In this document: positions 23,255-34,308 of the stretch, piece after piece
Layout: every line of letters starts with the position of its first letter
How positions within the stretch are numbered: position 1 is the first letter of the stretch
Source: Terfezia claveryi
Taxonomy: Eukaryota; Ascomycota; Pezizomycetes; Pezizales; Pezizaceae
DNA length: 64,000 nt
Reading direction: 5' to 3'
Assembly (NCBI GenBank): GCA_015179025.1
Contig: WHUX01000001.1
Span: forward strand, 972,501-1,036,500
Notes under the pieces: model-generated
Told to the model about the DNA's origin: nothing
What the model saw: only the letters and a program-made list of their open reading frames with translations
Databases searched by the model: none
Program-made: the position numbers and the translations under genes

Positions 23255-25558
23255 CTAAACCAGTAACCTCTCACACTGCCTCTTCAACGTCCTATACTCC
23301 ACACCAATAACCCCCCTCCCAGCGCCTCCCTCAGCCACATCCATCACTGCCAAAAAACCCCTTGCAAGTTCCACATCTAGCGTCACCCTCGGCATCTCCC
23401 TTCCCATACTATACTTCAAATTCCTCAGCGTATTGACTGCCTCATTTTGATTCTCAGACATACTAACCAGCCCGAGGACCAACTTATACATCTCCCTGCC
23501 CCTACTCGCACTCTGATAGTGGACATCATTCCACCTATTCCAGAATGCAGGCCAGTATGATGCTACGGCAGCAGCGGTTAAAAAATTGATGTACCACTCT
23601 GGCCGGTCTTGCTTGATTTTATATTGGTCCATGAGCCGCTCGATGAGGAAGATCCTTCGGTCGGGAAGGTATCTCTCCCGTGTATTCTGCAGCGCCCGAC
23701 GATTGCGCTTTGCAGCGTCAGGGATCTCACAGACCTCCATTGCGAGGCGGTAGATCCCCTCAATATCCTTACTCATAAGGCCGCGGATGATAAGGGTGTA
23801 AATCTCCGGAGTGTTAACAAAATTAGCCGATGATCGAGACATGTCAGTGAGGATCCTGACCATTACACTCATTCGCCGAGTAGTCTCCCTGGTTGTTGCA
23901 TAGGCCGAGGAGCTTTCTGGTATTTTTCGGAGTTCGGGCGTGGTGGCAAGAGTTTCGAGGACGGTAGTGTAGAATGGGAGTGGGACATTGGCGCCAGTGG
24001 CTTTGATTTGGATGAGTAACTTTTGGAAGCAAGATTCTGGGTAGGTGGTGGGTTTAATAATGTGACCTTGGATGAGGAGTGACAGCCAGGCGTAGTAGTG
24101 AATATGTCCTGGGGCAGTGGGCATCTCCTGAAAGAAACTCCGTAGGAAGGGGGTTGAGGTAGTATCAAAAGCAGTAATACCGAGAGCTTCTGCAGCGACA
24201 TCTGATGGAATGTTTTGTAGGTGGTGAACATGTGCAAATAGTATTCCTGCTTGCTTCATTGACGGAGAGAAACTTCGCCCAGGATAATATGTATTGAATG
24301 ATCGTTCTATGGTGCTATAAGCTCCATTCTGTATATCTGCGGAAATTAGAGGCACTTTGTGCATAAATTCTTGGTAAGTTGAGGGTAACTTTCGATAAGT
24401 GGGTGTGACAGACTTATGGGTTGTAGTTTCCAGAGAGTTTAGTCTCCGCGACGTATGCAGAGCCCGAGTTGGTCGGCTAGGAAAACTGGAGACCCCTCTG
24501 ACAGGGAAAGACAGTCGGAAGGGGTTGGGCTCGGTGCCAATGTAGCTCTGCTCAATTTCTTCTACTTTCATTTCCTCCACGAGGTTATTTAGAACTTCCT
24601 CTCCATCATTTTCATAGCGTTCTTGCAGCCCCGTCCCACTCCCCAACTTCTCCATATTCTTCTTGTTGGTATCCAACTTTCTCTCCCATAAAGCCTCGAG
24701 GTTAAGCTCACCTCTTCTTTTAGGGGTGAACAGTTGTAATATTATTCCCTCATACCCAGTATTCACACAAACCCACTCAGTCGCAACATACTCATTTACC
24801 TCCCCAGATTGAGATGCTGTAACTTTTCCTCTTCTGATCCTTCTGCGGTTGATAAGCTTCTGTGCGTTTCTCCCAATCAGCCCATCTGCGTAGGGCCTGA
24901 TGCCGTGAGCAGACCTTAGCCATCGGCAGATCTTGTTTGCTGTGTTATGTAGATGCCTCTCTGAACGGGTGTTCCCAAAAATCATGATTATATCCCTTCC
25001 TATGGCTGGGGCAGGGTCTAGTGGCCGTAAGTCCATGATATTCATATCAGTAACACCAAGCTCGGCATCAAGTTGCTCGAGAATTTCTCCGAGAAGTTCC
25101 GGTGAGTTGTCCGGGAGTGGGGGTAGGGGTGCCCTTTCGGGCACCAGAGAGCTTCTGGTGGCATAGGTATCTTTAAGGTACCACGGGATAGGCTGTTCGC
25201 CCGCAACTTCGGTATCCCCAACAGCCTCCCCTACGACTGATGTGCCAATCTCGTTAGTGGATGTGGGTTTCGGGAGATCTTCGGAGGTTCGCAATGGTGC
25301 TGGGAAATCTTTGACATATGCCAAATCCTTCCAAATCGTCTTGCTGCTTTGCCCAGTGGCATCTGAAATTCCGACATCTGTCCGGTCCACTCTAATACTT
25401 GCAAATGTCCGTGGGGCAGTTGGTGATATGCGAAGAAGTGGTGTCCGGCTTCGCTCCACGTTCCGAATCAATTCATTACCACCTACAAATGAATTGAGCA
25501 GCCGTACTGAGCACAAAGGGCATCTCGTTATAGGCTGGAAGGGAATACGGAAGGCCAT
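23255..25558 (-). CDS. ATP25: ATPase synthesis protein 25, mitochondrial (Atp25)
   Basis: This is a single-exon gene of 767 aa. Atp25 acts in mitochondria. Its N-terminal half resembles the ribosome-silencing factor RsfS and affects translation, and its C-terminal half stabilises the OLI1/ATP9 mRNA of the ATP synthase c-ring. The N-terminus is basic and Arg/Ser-rich (FRIPFQPITRCPLCSVRLL), as expected of a mitochondrial presequence. Family blocks are IPWYLKDTY, LPDNSPELLGEILEQLDAEL, MDLRPLDPAPAIGRDIIMI, NKICRWLRSAHGIRPYADGL and GRNAQKL. A second stretch beginning RALHTSRRLNSLET resembles an internal cleavage site, fitting the known processing of Atp25 into two proteins. It lies convergent to URB1 with the TA-flanked element between them. 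The start ATG precedes the presequence, and there is no earlier in-frame candidate with better context. Confidence 0.92.
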   Translation of the reverse strand: MAFRIPFQPITRCPLCSVRLLNSFVGGNELIRNVERSRTPLLRISPTAPRTFASIRVDRTDVGISDATGQSSKTIWKDLAYVKDFPAPLRTSEDLPKPTSTNEIGTSVVGEAVGDTEVAGEQPIPWYLKDTYATRSSLVPERAPLPPLPDNSPELLGEILEQLDAELGVTDMNIMDLRPLDPAPAIGRDIIMIFGNTRSERHLHNTANKICRWLRSAHGIRPYADGLIGRNAQKLINRRRIRRGKVTASQSGEVNEYVATEWVCVNTGYEGIILQLFTPKRRGELNLEALWERKLDTNKKNMEKLGSGTGLQERYENDGEEVLNNLVEEMKVEEIEQSYIGTEPNPFRLSFPVRGVSSFPSRPTRALHTSRRLNSLETTTHKSVTPTYRKLPSTYQEFMHKVPLISADIQNGAYSTIERSFNTYYPGRSFSPSMKQAGILFAHVHHLQNIPSDVAAEALGITAFDTTSTPFLRSFFQEMPTAPGHIHYYAWLSLLIQGHIIKPTTYPESCFQKLLIQIKATGANVPLPFYTTVLETLATTPELRKIPESSSAYATTRETTRRMSVMVRILTDMSRSSANFVNTPEIYTLIIRGLMSKDIEGIYRLAMEVCEIPDAAKRNRRALQNTRERYLPDRRIFLIERLMDQYKIKQDRPEWYINFLTAAAVASYWPAFWNRWNDVHYQSASRGREMYKLVLGLVSMSENQNEAVNTLRNLKYSMGREMPRVTLDVELARGFLAVMDVAEGGAGRGVIGVEYRTLKRQCERLLV

Positions 25559-27670
25559 CAGCTAGTTGCTATGCAGCATGGGCGTTGCGAATTCGAATTT
25601 GGAAGGCAGGCAGCTTCACAAGAAAATATCAAATTCCGAGATTCATTGAAATTCTTGGCGGAAGACAGCAGCCACGTGAAGCACCAACTAGGTAGATAGG
25701 TACATACCTACACCACAACTCCGTACCGGTAGACCTTCTTAAGTACTCCGTATGTACTCTGTACTTGTACATAGTTCCTCCCATAACTGATGATGCGTCG
25801 TCGCATATATGCACACATAATTACCGGAAGATCTCAAAGAGTACAATAATGTTCAATTGCCCCACTGCGGGGTAGGTACTTGGATCACACAAACTCATAC
25901 CAATTCGAACGATATATTTAACGTTCATCATCAATAACTGTAGGCGACTACTCCGCCCAACGGTGCTACTGATCACTATTGAGATTACCAGCATCGAGAG
26001 ACTACATAACTGAAAGCAAACAAATAGAAGCATTTCGGAGTTTCAAACTGACAAGGCTTCTCAATGAAGGTACCTAGGTGATTGTGCTCCCTTATAGTTT
26101 CATTAGTTTGCATCCAGTTCTAGACCACTGGGACGAAATCTATGAGTCTTCTAGGCAAGATTGGTTCTCAAGATGCAATCATAGTTGCAGAGAAAACTGC
26201 CTTCAATACCTCTCCTGAGCTTTAGCAAAGTTCCAGGAACTTTCCAATCTCTCCGCACTCATAATGCTCGGTTCCCGGCTTCCTATTCTGAGCCAGACAA
26301 TTAGAAACGTCCCGAGATGACATATACTCAGCCACTGAAACGCATATCAAGAAGTATAGCAGACAAAGCTTGCGGATGGTCACCGAAACTCCACAGTTAT
26401 ACCGGGAGCTTGTTAAACTCTACATGGAAAGTACAAGGGTTGGTAGAAGGCTTACTTGGGTGTATAATATATTAGCCCATCAATCTGAGGCGGCGAGAAT
26501 AGTCTCTGAGGATACAGACGAGAAATGGGACCGCAAAAGCTTTGACTTCATTACTTGCATACATTAGAGTAGTTCTCGGGACACTTATACTCATACAAAT
26601 ATGCAAAAGTTGTTCTACATGCTTATTGTAAATCTTCAAATTGAACGTCGAACAGAAAATAATCATGAACTTGCTTCCACTGCATGCTTGTCCTCGTGTG
26701 CAGGCAGACGATCATTTATATGTACAACTCACCCTCATAATCATTTACGGTGTACACGAGAGGGCCAGCCCAGCCAGTTACAAAGTCTTTCTCAATTAGT
26801 ATTCTAGATCTCTAAATGTATTATGACCTGACTATATGAGAACTCCTTACATCACATGTATATAAGTAGAATTCAGTAGCTTGATGTATACCCTACAAAG
26901 TGCAGAGCAAGGCACACTTCCTGATGGGAAGGGCAAATGCCACTACCTACAGTTGCATAGATACAATTGCTCGTCAAGCGATAAAACATGTATCATTTGG
27001 GGTATATTTTGCTCTCCATCCATCATCAATCCAAAACCAGACCCGCCTCGACTCCAACAGAAAGCACAAAAGCCCGCCAGATAATTTCAAAGGTATACCA
27101 CCGCCATATATGTACTTAATTATTCACACGCAAACCAAATTTAAAAAAAGAGTAACCACCGAGAAGTCTTGTTAAACAAACCCATATACAACATCCGACC
27201 AAGGATGAGGAGAATATATACAATGTTGTTAATATTTGCAACAAAGTATGACACAAAGAATAAGAAAAACTGAATATAAATTTTGAAATAACTAAATGTA
27301 AGATTACCCCCCATGGTTATGGTTGGCAACGGACTTGAATGTGATAAGGAAAAATAAACCAAACTCCGATTTGCGCCTTGAACGAACCAAAGGAGGGGGG
27401 GGGGGGGGGGAATAACAACAAAAAGGGTCCTTAACGACAGTCCCTTCAATAGACAAAAGAAACAAAAGAAAAGCAAGATTAAAATAATCAAGATCCCTCC
27501 CAGCGTAATATGACTTTCCAAATTCCATGTTTTTTTTTTGGCAGGAAAGAAAAACAAAAGCAAAAAATTGAGCCTATGCGAACCCAATAACCCATGATGT
27601 AGTATAAACCATTCTTTCGTTTCAATTCGTACAGTCGTAAAGGCGCTGCGGAGGTAAAAGGCAGGGTGAA
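25559..27670. other. Intergenic region between ATP25 and the GPCR gene
   Basis: The ATP25-proximal part holds the GTAC box. The part near 27100-27670 is the 3' flank of the GPCR gene. It includes a G17 homopolymer (27394-27410) and a T10 run near 27530. The hydrophobic minus ORF at 27141-27740 lies in this 3' region and is not supported as a gene. Confidence 0.55.
25700..25770. promoter_or_regulatory. GTAC-rich box upstream of ATP25
   Basis: Six GTAC tetramers (25700, 25723, 25743, 25754, 25761, 25767) with TACTCCGTA and GGTACATACCTA contexts lie 142-212 bp before the ATP25 start. The spacing matches the box at PRP22. Function is inferred only. Confidence 0.35.
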
Positions 27671-29815
27671 TTAAGGAAGTCTGAGTTCTTTGTACTCCAC
27701 GGGAGTATTGCCCCCCCACCCACTCATGCTGTGTAGGCACTCATCCGGGGTGCTCCCGCTATCTCGCTTAGTTGTGGACGTAGCTGCACTGGCACTGACA
27801 CTCCTGCTCCCTCTACCACTGGCGATCCCACTTCCATACCGTTTCCCTGAGTTGGAGCTATCATCCCTAACGGTAACATCTGATGAGGACATAGCATGGC
27901 GGACCTCCAGAGCACTTAAAATGCCCGAGTTGTGTTTCCGCCCACGCTGCAGCTCGTCTTCCTCTTCTTCATCCGGATAGTCAAGCTCTAGCTTGTCCCA
28001 CCAATTCCCGCCTCCCACGACCCTCGGGGCGGTTCCACCTGTGGCAGCTGTTTGTGTTGATGCCACTGACCCTTTTCGTTGTTTTGTGAGTTGCTCACCA
28101 CCGACCTCACCCCCACCTTCCTCTGATATCCTTCCTAATTCCACTGATTCCCCATCCACCCTCCTTGAAAGACGACGTTTCTCCTCTGCCTCTTTCCTTT
28201 CCGCCTCTCTCCGCATATAAGCTGCGCGCTGTTCGATGCTCATGCTTCGCCGGCTAGTGTTCCGCCAAACCTCTTGCCTAAGTTCCTCTTCATCTTCAAC
28301 TCCTTGTGGGCACCTTGCTCCATCATGGTCGTGACCGCAATCGTGCCTCCAAAAGACAAAGCTGAACCAGAAAGTCTTGCGTCCAGTGTGGGGGATATAC
28401 TTCCACGGCTTCTCTCTCGTAGCGAAAAGCCAGCAGTCCACCGCGCATTGTATGGGGAGTGTGAAGGACACAATACATTGTAGGGGGAATGACGGTTTGT
28501 GGGCGAAGTGTTTGTTGTACTGTAAAGAATTTGAAATGAGTGGTGGGACCCACATAAGGGCGTACACCAGGGGGTAGATGAACAACAATCGAAGCTGGCG
28601 GCGAATTACATATCTCCTCTTCACTAACTCTGCGGTGGCCGTTGGTCCATCAATTGGGCCTGATGTAGATGGGAGGGCAGTAGGCGCTCCAAAGAATCGA
28701 CGAAGTTTCCCCTGTACACGGGGTGGGTCGGAAATTTTTACGAATGGCTCATCGGACGCACTTGTGCCTTGACCAGTCTCCGGGCTCTCCGGTATCAATC
28801 CATGGGAGTGGAGGTCCGGCAATCTATCTGGTGCTGAGTTGGTTGGCAAGTTACTGTGATCCACGTCATGCATATCCAGCACGCTCGGCCCTATATTAGT
28901 GCGAAATGTTCGGAATTTTATCCTCACGTATACATAAATAGATGCGTATAATACCAGATCGTGACGAGAATGAGGTATCGAGGTATCCAAGCCAGTGCAA
29001 GCAGCATCCAGATTGGTCGGGCCTAGGAAATAAATTAGCACTCGAGTGTCGTAATTGGTGAATATTCCACCAATAACTGTGAATGATTAATAAAGCGATT
29101 ACGTACCGGCAAGTAACAGTATGCGCCTTGGGATGTGTAGGCCTTGGATGTGTTTAGAAATGCCAACGAAGCCATGAGCAAAGGAAAGGCGACCCAGATA
29201 GTGTAGAGATAGAATCTGTATCTGAAGAGACCACCTTCCCCAAGGCTGTTGCAGGATGGAATATGTAGAGTGCACTGTGAACTGCGATAACAAGGACAGC
29301 AAAGTCTACTCCATATTAGTGATATAGTCAAGATAATGTATAGATAATTCATTACCCGATGCTTCAATCCCCATACTGATAAAAAATCCAGTCACCTGAC
29401 AAAAAAGAAATCCTTTGTCAGCGTTCCCGGTTTTTATTACCACCGCTGGATATATTAACTGCCATGAGGCTTTCCAGAAGTCAGAGCATATTAAAAGCAT
29501 GATGAGGCTATTGTAACCGTCAGTATGGTATTCAAATATACATACATAGCGAGTCTGTGTGGTGAATATTCTAATATCATTGAATAGTAAATATACATAC
29601 TGATGTCTGAACGATCTCTTCATCCTTATGAACCAGTAACCCACCAGCAATCCCGAGGTCAGACTTATCGAAGCTGCGAATATGGCGATTGACCGCAGAA
29701 TCAACAACTCACGATGTGTCATAACCGGATCATTGAACTCCGGATCCATCGTGCGCCGTCCCAATAATGTCCCATGCGTAGAAGCTATCTCTCTGCTCCA
29801 AAACTGTGCTTCCAT
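27671..29815 (-). CDS. Git3/Gpr1-family G-protein-coupled receptor, apparently frameshifted twice
   Basis: Seven transmembrane helices are recognisable across four minus-strand exons: 29815-29601, 29507-29356, 29305-29107 and 29022-27671. In order: TM1 LLILRSIAIFAASISL, TM2 HLIMLLICSDFWKASWQLIY, TM3 EASDFAVLVIAVHSALYIF, TM4 LYTIWVAFPLLMASLAFLN, TM5 WMLLALAWIPRYLILVT with YASIYVYVRIKFRTF, TM6 LRLLFIYPLVYALMWVPPLI and TM7 FPLQCIVSFTLPIQCAVDCW. This is the fungal glucose/nutrient receptor family (Git3, Gpr1) that signals through Gpa2 to adenylate cyclase. The C-tail is long, acidic and Ser-rich. Two single-base shortfalls break the frame: in the G4 run (minus strand) at 29241-29238, and near 28948-28962 between the two halves of TM5. 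Adding one base at each would give about 639 aa. No intron can bridge either break. It is either a decaying gene or carries two sequence errors. Confidence 0.8.
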
Positions 29816-32800
29816 ATAGCTATGTGAAAGTTTAATGTGGTGCCTAGGATACCTTGAATATATATCCCAAGGCCCCGTCGGCCTTATTCAGGCAAAGGTA
29901 GGAACCCACGTAATATTATAGAGGTTTCTCTCGTCCGATAAAGCCACTGAAGATACAAGGCACCTCGGGATTGCTGATATGAATTCGGATACCGCTTTTC
30001 CAGTATGATTTTCGCCCCAGTTCTTCCGAATGCTTGTAGCTCCAGACCTTATGGCTTTTAAGGAATCCAAGTGATTTATTGTAAAACTCTTTGGTCCTTA
30101 TGCATGAAAGACATTCTGGACAGCTGTAACCAAAATGATCCCACCCGCCTCCGTTGTCTGTCTAGGCCGTGCCGTGCTTGCTTTGGGTGACACTGATTTC
30201 CTTTCAGATCCACACTCCTTCTGCCTTGTCGAGATCTGTTGGTAAACTATGTGGTCCACGGATCCTCCACCTAGTACTCTTCCAACGGCGCCGGCCCTGA
30301 ATCAAGGTCGTAAAACAGCTGGCAAGTCTCGGTTTTGACGGCGCACAGAGAAGGCTCGCCGGGATACAAGCGAGTCGTGGCCCGTGTATATCGAAACCTA
30401 GCGGCCCCTACGGTAACAGAAGTTTAACGGATCTGGGGGATGAACACGCAGTGGGCAGACAGCTAGATGTCTGACAGTTGTATGAGGGTAGAGAGGGCTG
30501 TTCAAAATGCCTGCCTGGGTTGATCAAGGAGAAGGCACGCAAACGGCAAGCAAAGAGTGAGAGAGGCAAAAGCGGGACGAGGAGGCACGAGGAGTTAATA
30601 TGACGGCGTACATCAACGAGAATCGGGCTGGCACTTTTTTATTGGGGTGGGTGTGAAATGGCTGTAGACGTGGGGGGGGGTGCTTCCTCCCTTGGGCAGA
30701 GCCAAAAGTAGAACGCCCATGCAAATCGCGGAAAGAAAAAAAGCACAACACCAGGCCCTTTCCTCTCCGCCCTGGGCTAGTTAGCCACTTCGCACAGTGC
30801 TTCTCGCAGCCGCGGTGGGGCGATCGCGAGTGGGTGTGCATACCTGCCTCCAACTGTCCATTGAAGTATTAATATTGCCGTTGTCAGCGAGGGGAAGGAC
30901 ATTCACTAGGTATGTGCTTGGTTTACACACTGTCCACAACTGGCAACGACGATCACTGCGTTTCCTGGCTTTGTCGGGAGGTAGAGCTCCGGACGAAGAT
31001 CAGCTCAGAGCTGGTGGGAGTGACAGGCTGAGAGGGTCTCCCGATCAATTGCAGTGCGAGCGCGGGGGCGAAAGGGTGGCATGGATTGTGGGCGCGCGCT
31101 GAAGGTTGTGAAAGTTAAAGCGTGGAACAAAAACAGGAATCGAGGTCGATCAGTGGGCATAATACAGAGTGTGGGAATGAATGCAACGAATTCTAACAAG
31201 AGATGTTCAATATCACATCCCAGACTCGGACTAATCCGATCTCCACCACATATCCATATATATCTATAAGGTTGGTCCGAGGATATCAAGGAGAGCAATC
31301 CTTAACCTATTCTCCAAATGATTCGATGTTTTGGCGAGAATACGTCCCCACACCAGGAACTTGGCTCCTCTCTTTATAAACTCTAACTCCCCTACAAACT
31401 AAGCAATCATTCAATCATCAATTTGTAGCTCTCGGCCAGCTGCGAGCCTGAAAATGCTCGCGTAGGTGATTGTGTCAAACAGGCCCGTGCCGAGAGCAAC
31501 AGGTCTCCACGAATGTCGGTCGGCCGGAAGGCCTTAAAATTGAGTCAGCACTCACTCATCACCGCCGGTGTAAGATCTAACTCGCTAAGATCCGGTTGCG
31601 CACTGAAAATTTGTGACAACTTCTTTAAGGTATTATTAATATATTATTATTGAAACAAGGCATGCTATTTTGTGTTTGCGAGCCCTGTTCTCTAGCCTCA
31701 AATCATGTTGAACACATGCTCATTTCTTTCCTTTTCTGTTGGTTGTCGAAGTGAGTCCGGCTCGTTTTCGTGACCCTATGGTAGAAGCAACTTTTGGTTG
31801 CTGTTTTCTCCGAGGCGGGTGCAAGTTGATGTAGACACCCGAAGATAACCCATCGGCCTGGCATCTACCTACTGTATTCCCCACTCAAAGAAATCCAAAC
31901 CCACCATCTCGTTCCTTGAGTTTAGTCGTAGATGATGCTGACCTGATCACCCCTTCAGCTGCCTTTCCCTAATTTAATGTGATGTGCTGTCTTGTTGATC
32001 ATTTCCTGATCCTTCTTGCTATCCCAGCAAATTGGCACCCGGATGCTGTCTCTGGGTCAGTACATAGAGTAGGCCCAAAATTTGAACTGTTTCTAGTTTT
32101 GTATGACAAGATGCCACCTGTGCTTGTTTGGCTGGAACCCGGTTGCTTGATACCGTACTCTCCGAGGCTGTCGGTCCTGAGCTCATATACCAGTACACTT
32201 GCCAACGACAGGATGTAGGAGTTGCCAATACCTTAGTCTGGCAATACCTCACCAACTGCGAGTCACAATAATGTAGGGAAGGACCGCATGCGTGTAACAC
32301 AAAGCTGTTGCATCTTCATGCTTCATCAGATTACCGCGGACCACGGATCTTACATGGACGAAGTAAGAGGCTCCTCAATGCCTTACTTCCCCGTTATCGA
32401 ATGTCGTCTTCTCCTGCAGACACCAAAGTGTTAGAAAGAACCCTGGCCCCTAGGGACTTGTATCACCACACAATTTACGCTCCCAACCCGTGTAAGGGCT
32501 TTGAATCTACCACATGATCAAAATAATATGCCAGATAGGACCTACGTCACTATGGTTCGACTCACTCTCCCAGAGTACTCAGCACTTTCTGTATTTCTGT
32601 GAAGTATCCACTGAAGTACTCACCTGCATGCATTATATATATAAACATATATATATGTATGATCGACAGAATAACTTTTCCCTCTTCGCTGGGATGGCTC
32701 GAATGTGCAGAGTAGATCCGAGCATTCCATACGGGTATACCTTAAGCAACTGCCCGACCGTGGGCCCTGAGTTACATTGGCTGGACATCAATAGTCGCAT

Positions 32801-33107
32801 CGCCGTTGTATGGATATTCCCCGCTCGACGTCGGTCTGGTGCAAAGAAGACAAGAGCCGGCCGGCTATTAGCACATGTAAGCGTAGAGATACTTTGTCGT
32901 GCTGGACTTTCTACTCAGGGATGTTTTGGCATACTTACTTAAGTACCTAGCAATGGGCTTCATTGCGGGTATCAAATGTGATCAATCGTGGTTCAATTCC
33001 TGCTAACCAACCTTGTCAGGTGCCAAGGCCCGCAACAGCGAACGTGACGAAATGACTAACAATTCAGATCTAAGTATGGCTTATTTGGGGTGGGGGTTTG
33101 TTCGGTA

Positions 33108-33149
33108 GTACCTGGACTACCGTACATTTGTATGTGAACGTACATGTAC
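33108..33149. promoter_or_regulatory. GTAC-rich box upstream of the UCH gene
   Basis: Four GTAC tetramers (33108, 33122, 33140, 33146) lie 161-202 bp before the start codon. The context (CGTACATGTACCTACGGTAG) resembles the PRP22 and ATP25 boxes. Function is inferred only. Confidence 0.35.
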
Positions 33150-33230
33150 CTACGGTAGAGTCGTTTAAGTTCCATTTGGCTGCTCATCTACTAGCCGATA
33201 CCGGTACTCCATCCTCACCCACATCTCCTC

Positions 33231-33281
33231 CTTCTCCTTCTCCTTCTCCTTCTCCTTCTCCTTCTCCTTCTCCTTCTCCTT
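33231..33281 (+). repeat. (CTTCTC)8 hexamer array in the UCH promoter/5' leader
   Basis: Eight exact CTTCTC units plus a partial one end 29 bp before the start codon. Pyrimidine tracts just upstream of the start are common in fungal promoters, where they mark transcription start regions. A tandem array may vary in length between strains. Confidence 0.9.
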
Positions 33282-33309
33282 GGCTTCAGCAATTAATACC
33301 ATTAGCATC

Positions 33310-34308
33310 ATGTCTGATAACAGTACTGCAGCGGCTAGGAAGGCCTTCATACCACTAGAGTACGTGTTCCAATCCAAGCCCAGTACTCCCTTTCGCTTCC
33401 TTCATTCTCCGTACCATGAACCCTTTACCTCAGGCAGCCGTCAACAATTCTTCTCCAACCAGGCTTGGAGACCCTCATCCGTTTGGCTCGTCTATCCGAG
33501 ATCGAATCAAGTTCTGGTTCATCCACATCATCATGCAAGAAGATCTAATTATTCCGTAGGTGTAACCCGGAAGTGATAACAGATCTGGTTCACAAGCTTG
33601 GGCTATCAACGATGTTTTCATTTCACGACGTTTATTCCATTGATGACCCGGACCTCTTGGCCTTCGTCCCTCGTCCTGCACTCGCCCTGCTCCTGGTATT
33701 TCCGGTCACCAAGACATACGAAGAAGTAAAAAGGGCAGAAGATGCCGATAAACCTGAATACAATGGGTCGGGTGATGAAGAACCTGTAATTTGGTTTAAA
33801 CAGACCATCAAAAATGCATGTGGGATGTTTGGGGTGCTGCATGGGGTGTGCAATGGGGCGGCAAGGAGCGCCATTGGTATATCGGATTCACTGATCTGAG
33901 TCTAGAGAGCGCATCGGAGACTAATGGATTAATGCAGTTTCCAATTCTGAGCTGGCTAAATTGCTTGAAACCGCTATCCCACTCAAACCCGCTGAACGAG
34001 CGGCGCTGGTTGAATCAAATGATTCTCTTGCATCAGCTCATCAGTCTGCGGCTACCGAAGGCTCCTCAGAGGTCCCGGACGCGGAAGCAGATGTTGACCT
34101 TCATTACATCTGTTTCGTCAAATCCTTAAAGAACAATCATCTGTACGAACTAGATGGGGGACGGAAAGGACCCCTGGATAGGGGTGACCTCGGGCCAGAT
34201 GATGTTTTGAGTAAGAAGGCATTGAAAGTCGTGCAGAGCTTCATTGAGAGGGAGCGTGGAAACCTCAAATTCAGTATGGTTGCATTGGCACCAAGCTTCG
34301 GACCTTAG
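33310..34308 (+). CDS. YUH1: Ubiquitin carboxyl-terminal hydrolase, UCH (C12) family, Yuh1/UCHL3-type
   Basis: This cysteine protease removes small adducts from the ubiquitin (and in yeast Rub1) C-terminus. Exons 33310-33359, 33560-33876 and 33938-34308 give 245 aa, the size of UCHL3/Yuh1. The catalytic set is complete: oxyanion Gln98, Cys104 in KNACGMFGVLHG, His178 in DLHYICFVK and Asp195 in LYELDGG. The N-terminus reads FIPLECNPEVITDLVHKLGL, then SFHDVYSIDDPDLLAFVPRP, as in the family. The first exon is only 50 bp. Without the 200-bp first intron (GTACGT...CCGTAG) the family start would be missed. The start ATG directly follows the CT-rich tract. The gene is convergent with RPN1, another ubiquitin-proteasome gene. 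The gene symbol is by homology. Confidence 0.92.

Larger units (their letters stand above)
29816..33309. other. Long intergenic region upstream of the GPCR and UCH genes
   Basis: These 3.5 kb hold no gene I can support. There is a short AT microsatellite (about 32635-32662), the GTAC box and CT-rich hexamer array close to the UCH start, and several short ORFs without domains. Long upstream regions are common for fungal signalling genes, but no site is recognised. Confidence 0.5.

Noticed and set aside
27141..27740. Hydrophobic minus ORF of 199 codons
   Set aside because: It overlaps the end and 3' flank of the GPCR gene and runs through the G17 homopolymer. Its hydrophobicity comes from T-rich 3' UTR sequence.
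30524..30853. Minus ORF of 109 codons upstream of the GPCR gene
   Set aside because: No domain or conserved pattern is visible, and there is no splice or family support. It is likely chance in non-coding DNA.
32514..32942. 142-codon plus-strand ORF
   Set aside because: It runs through an AT microsatellite and shows no recognisable motif, so it is not supported as a gene.
32960..33015. Possible tRNA T-arm (GGTTCAATTCC)
   Set aside because: The flanking bases do not pair into a T stem, and no D arm, anticodon arm or acceptor stem can be formed around it.
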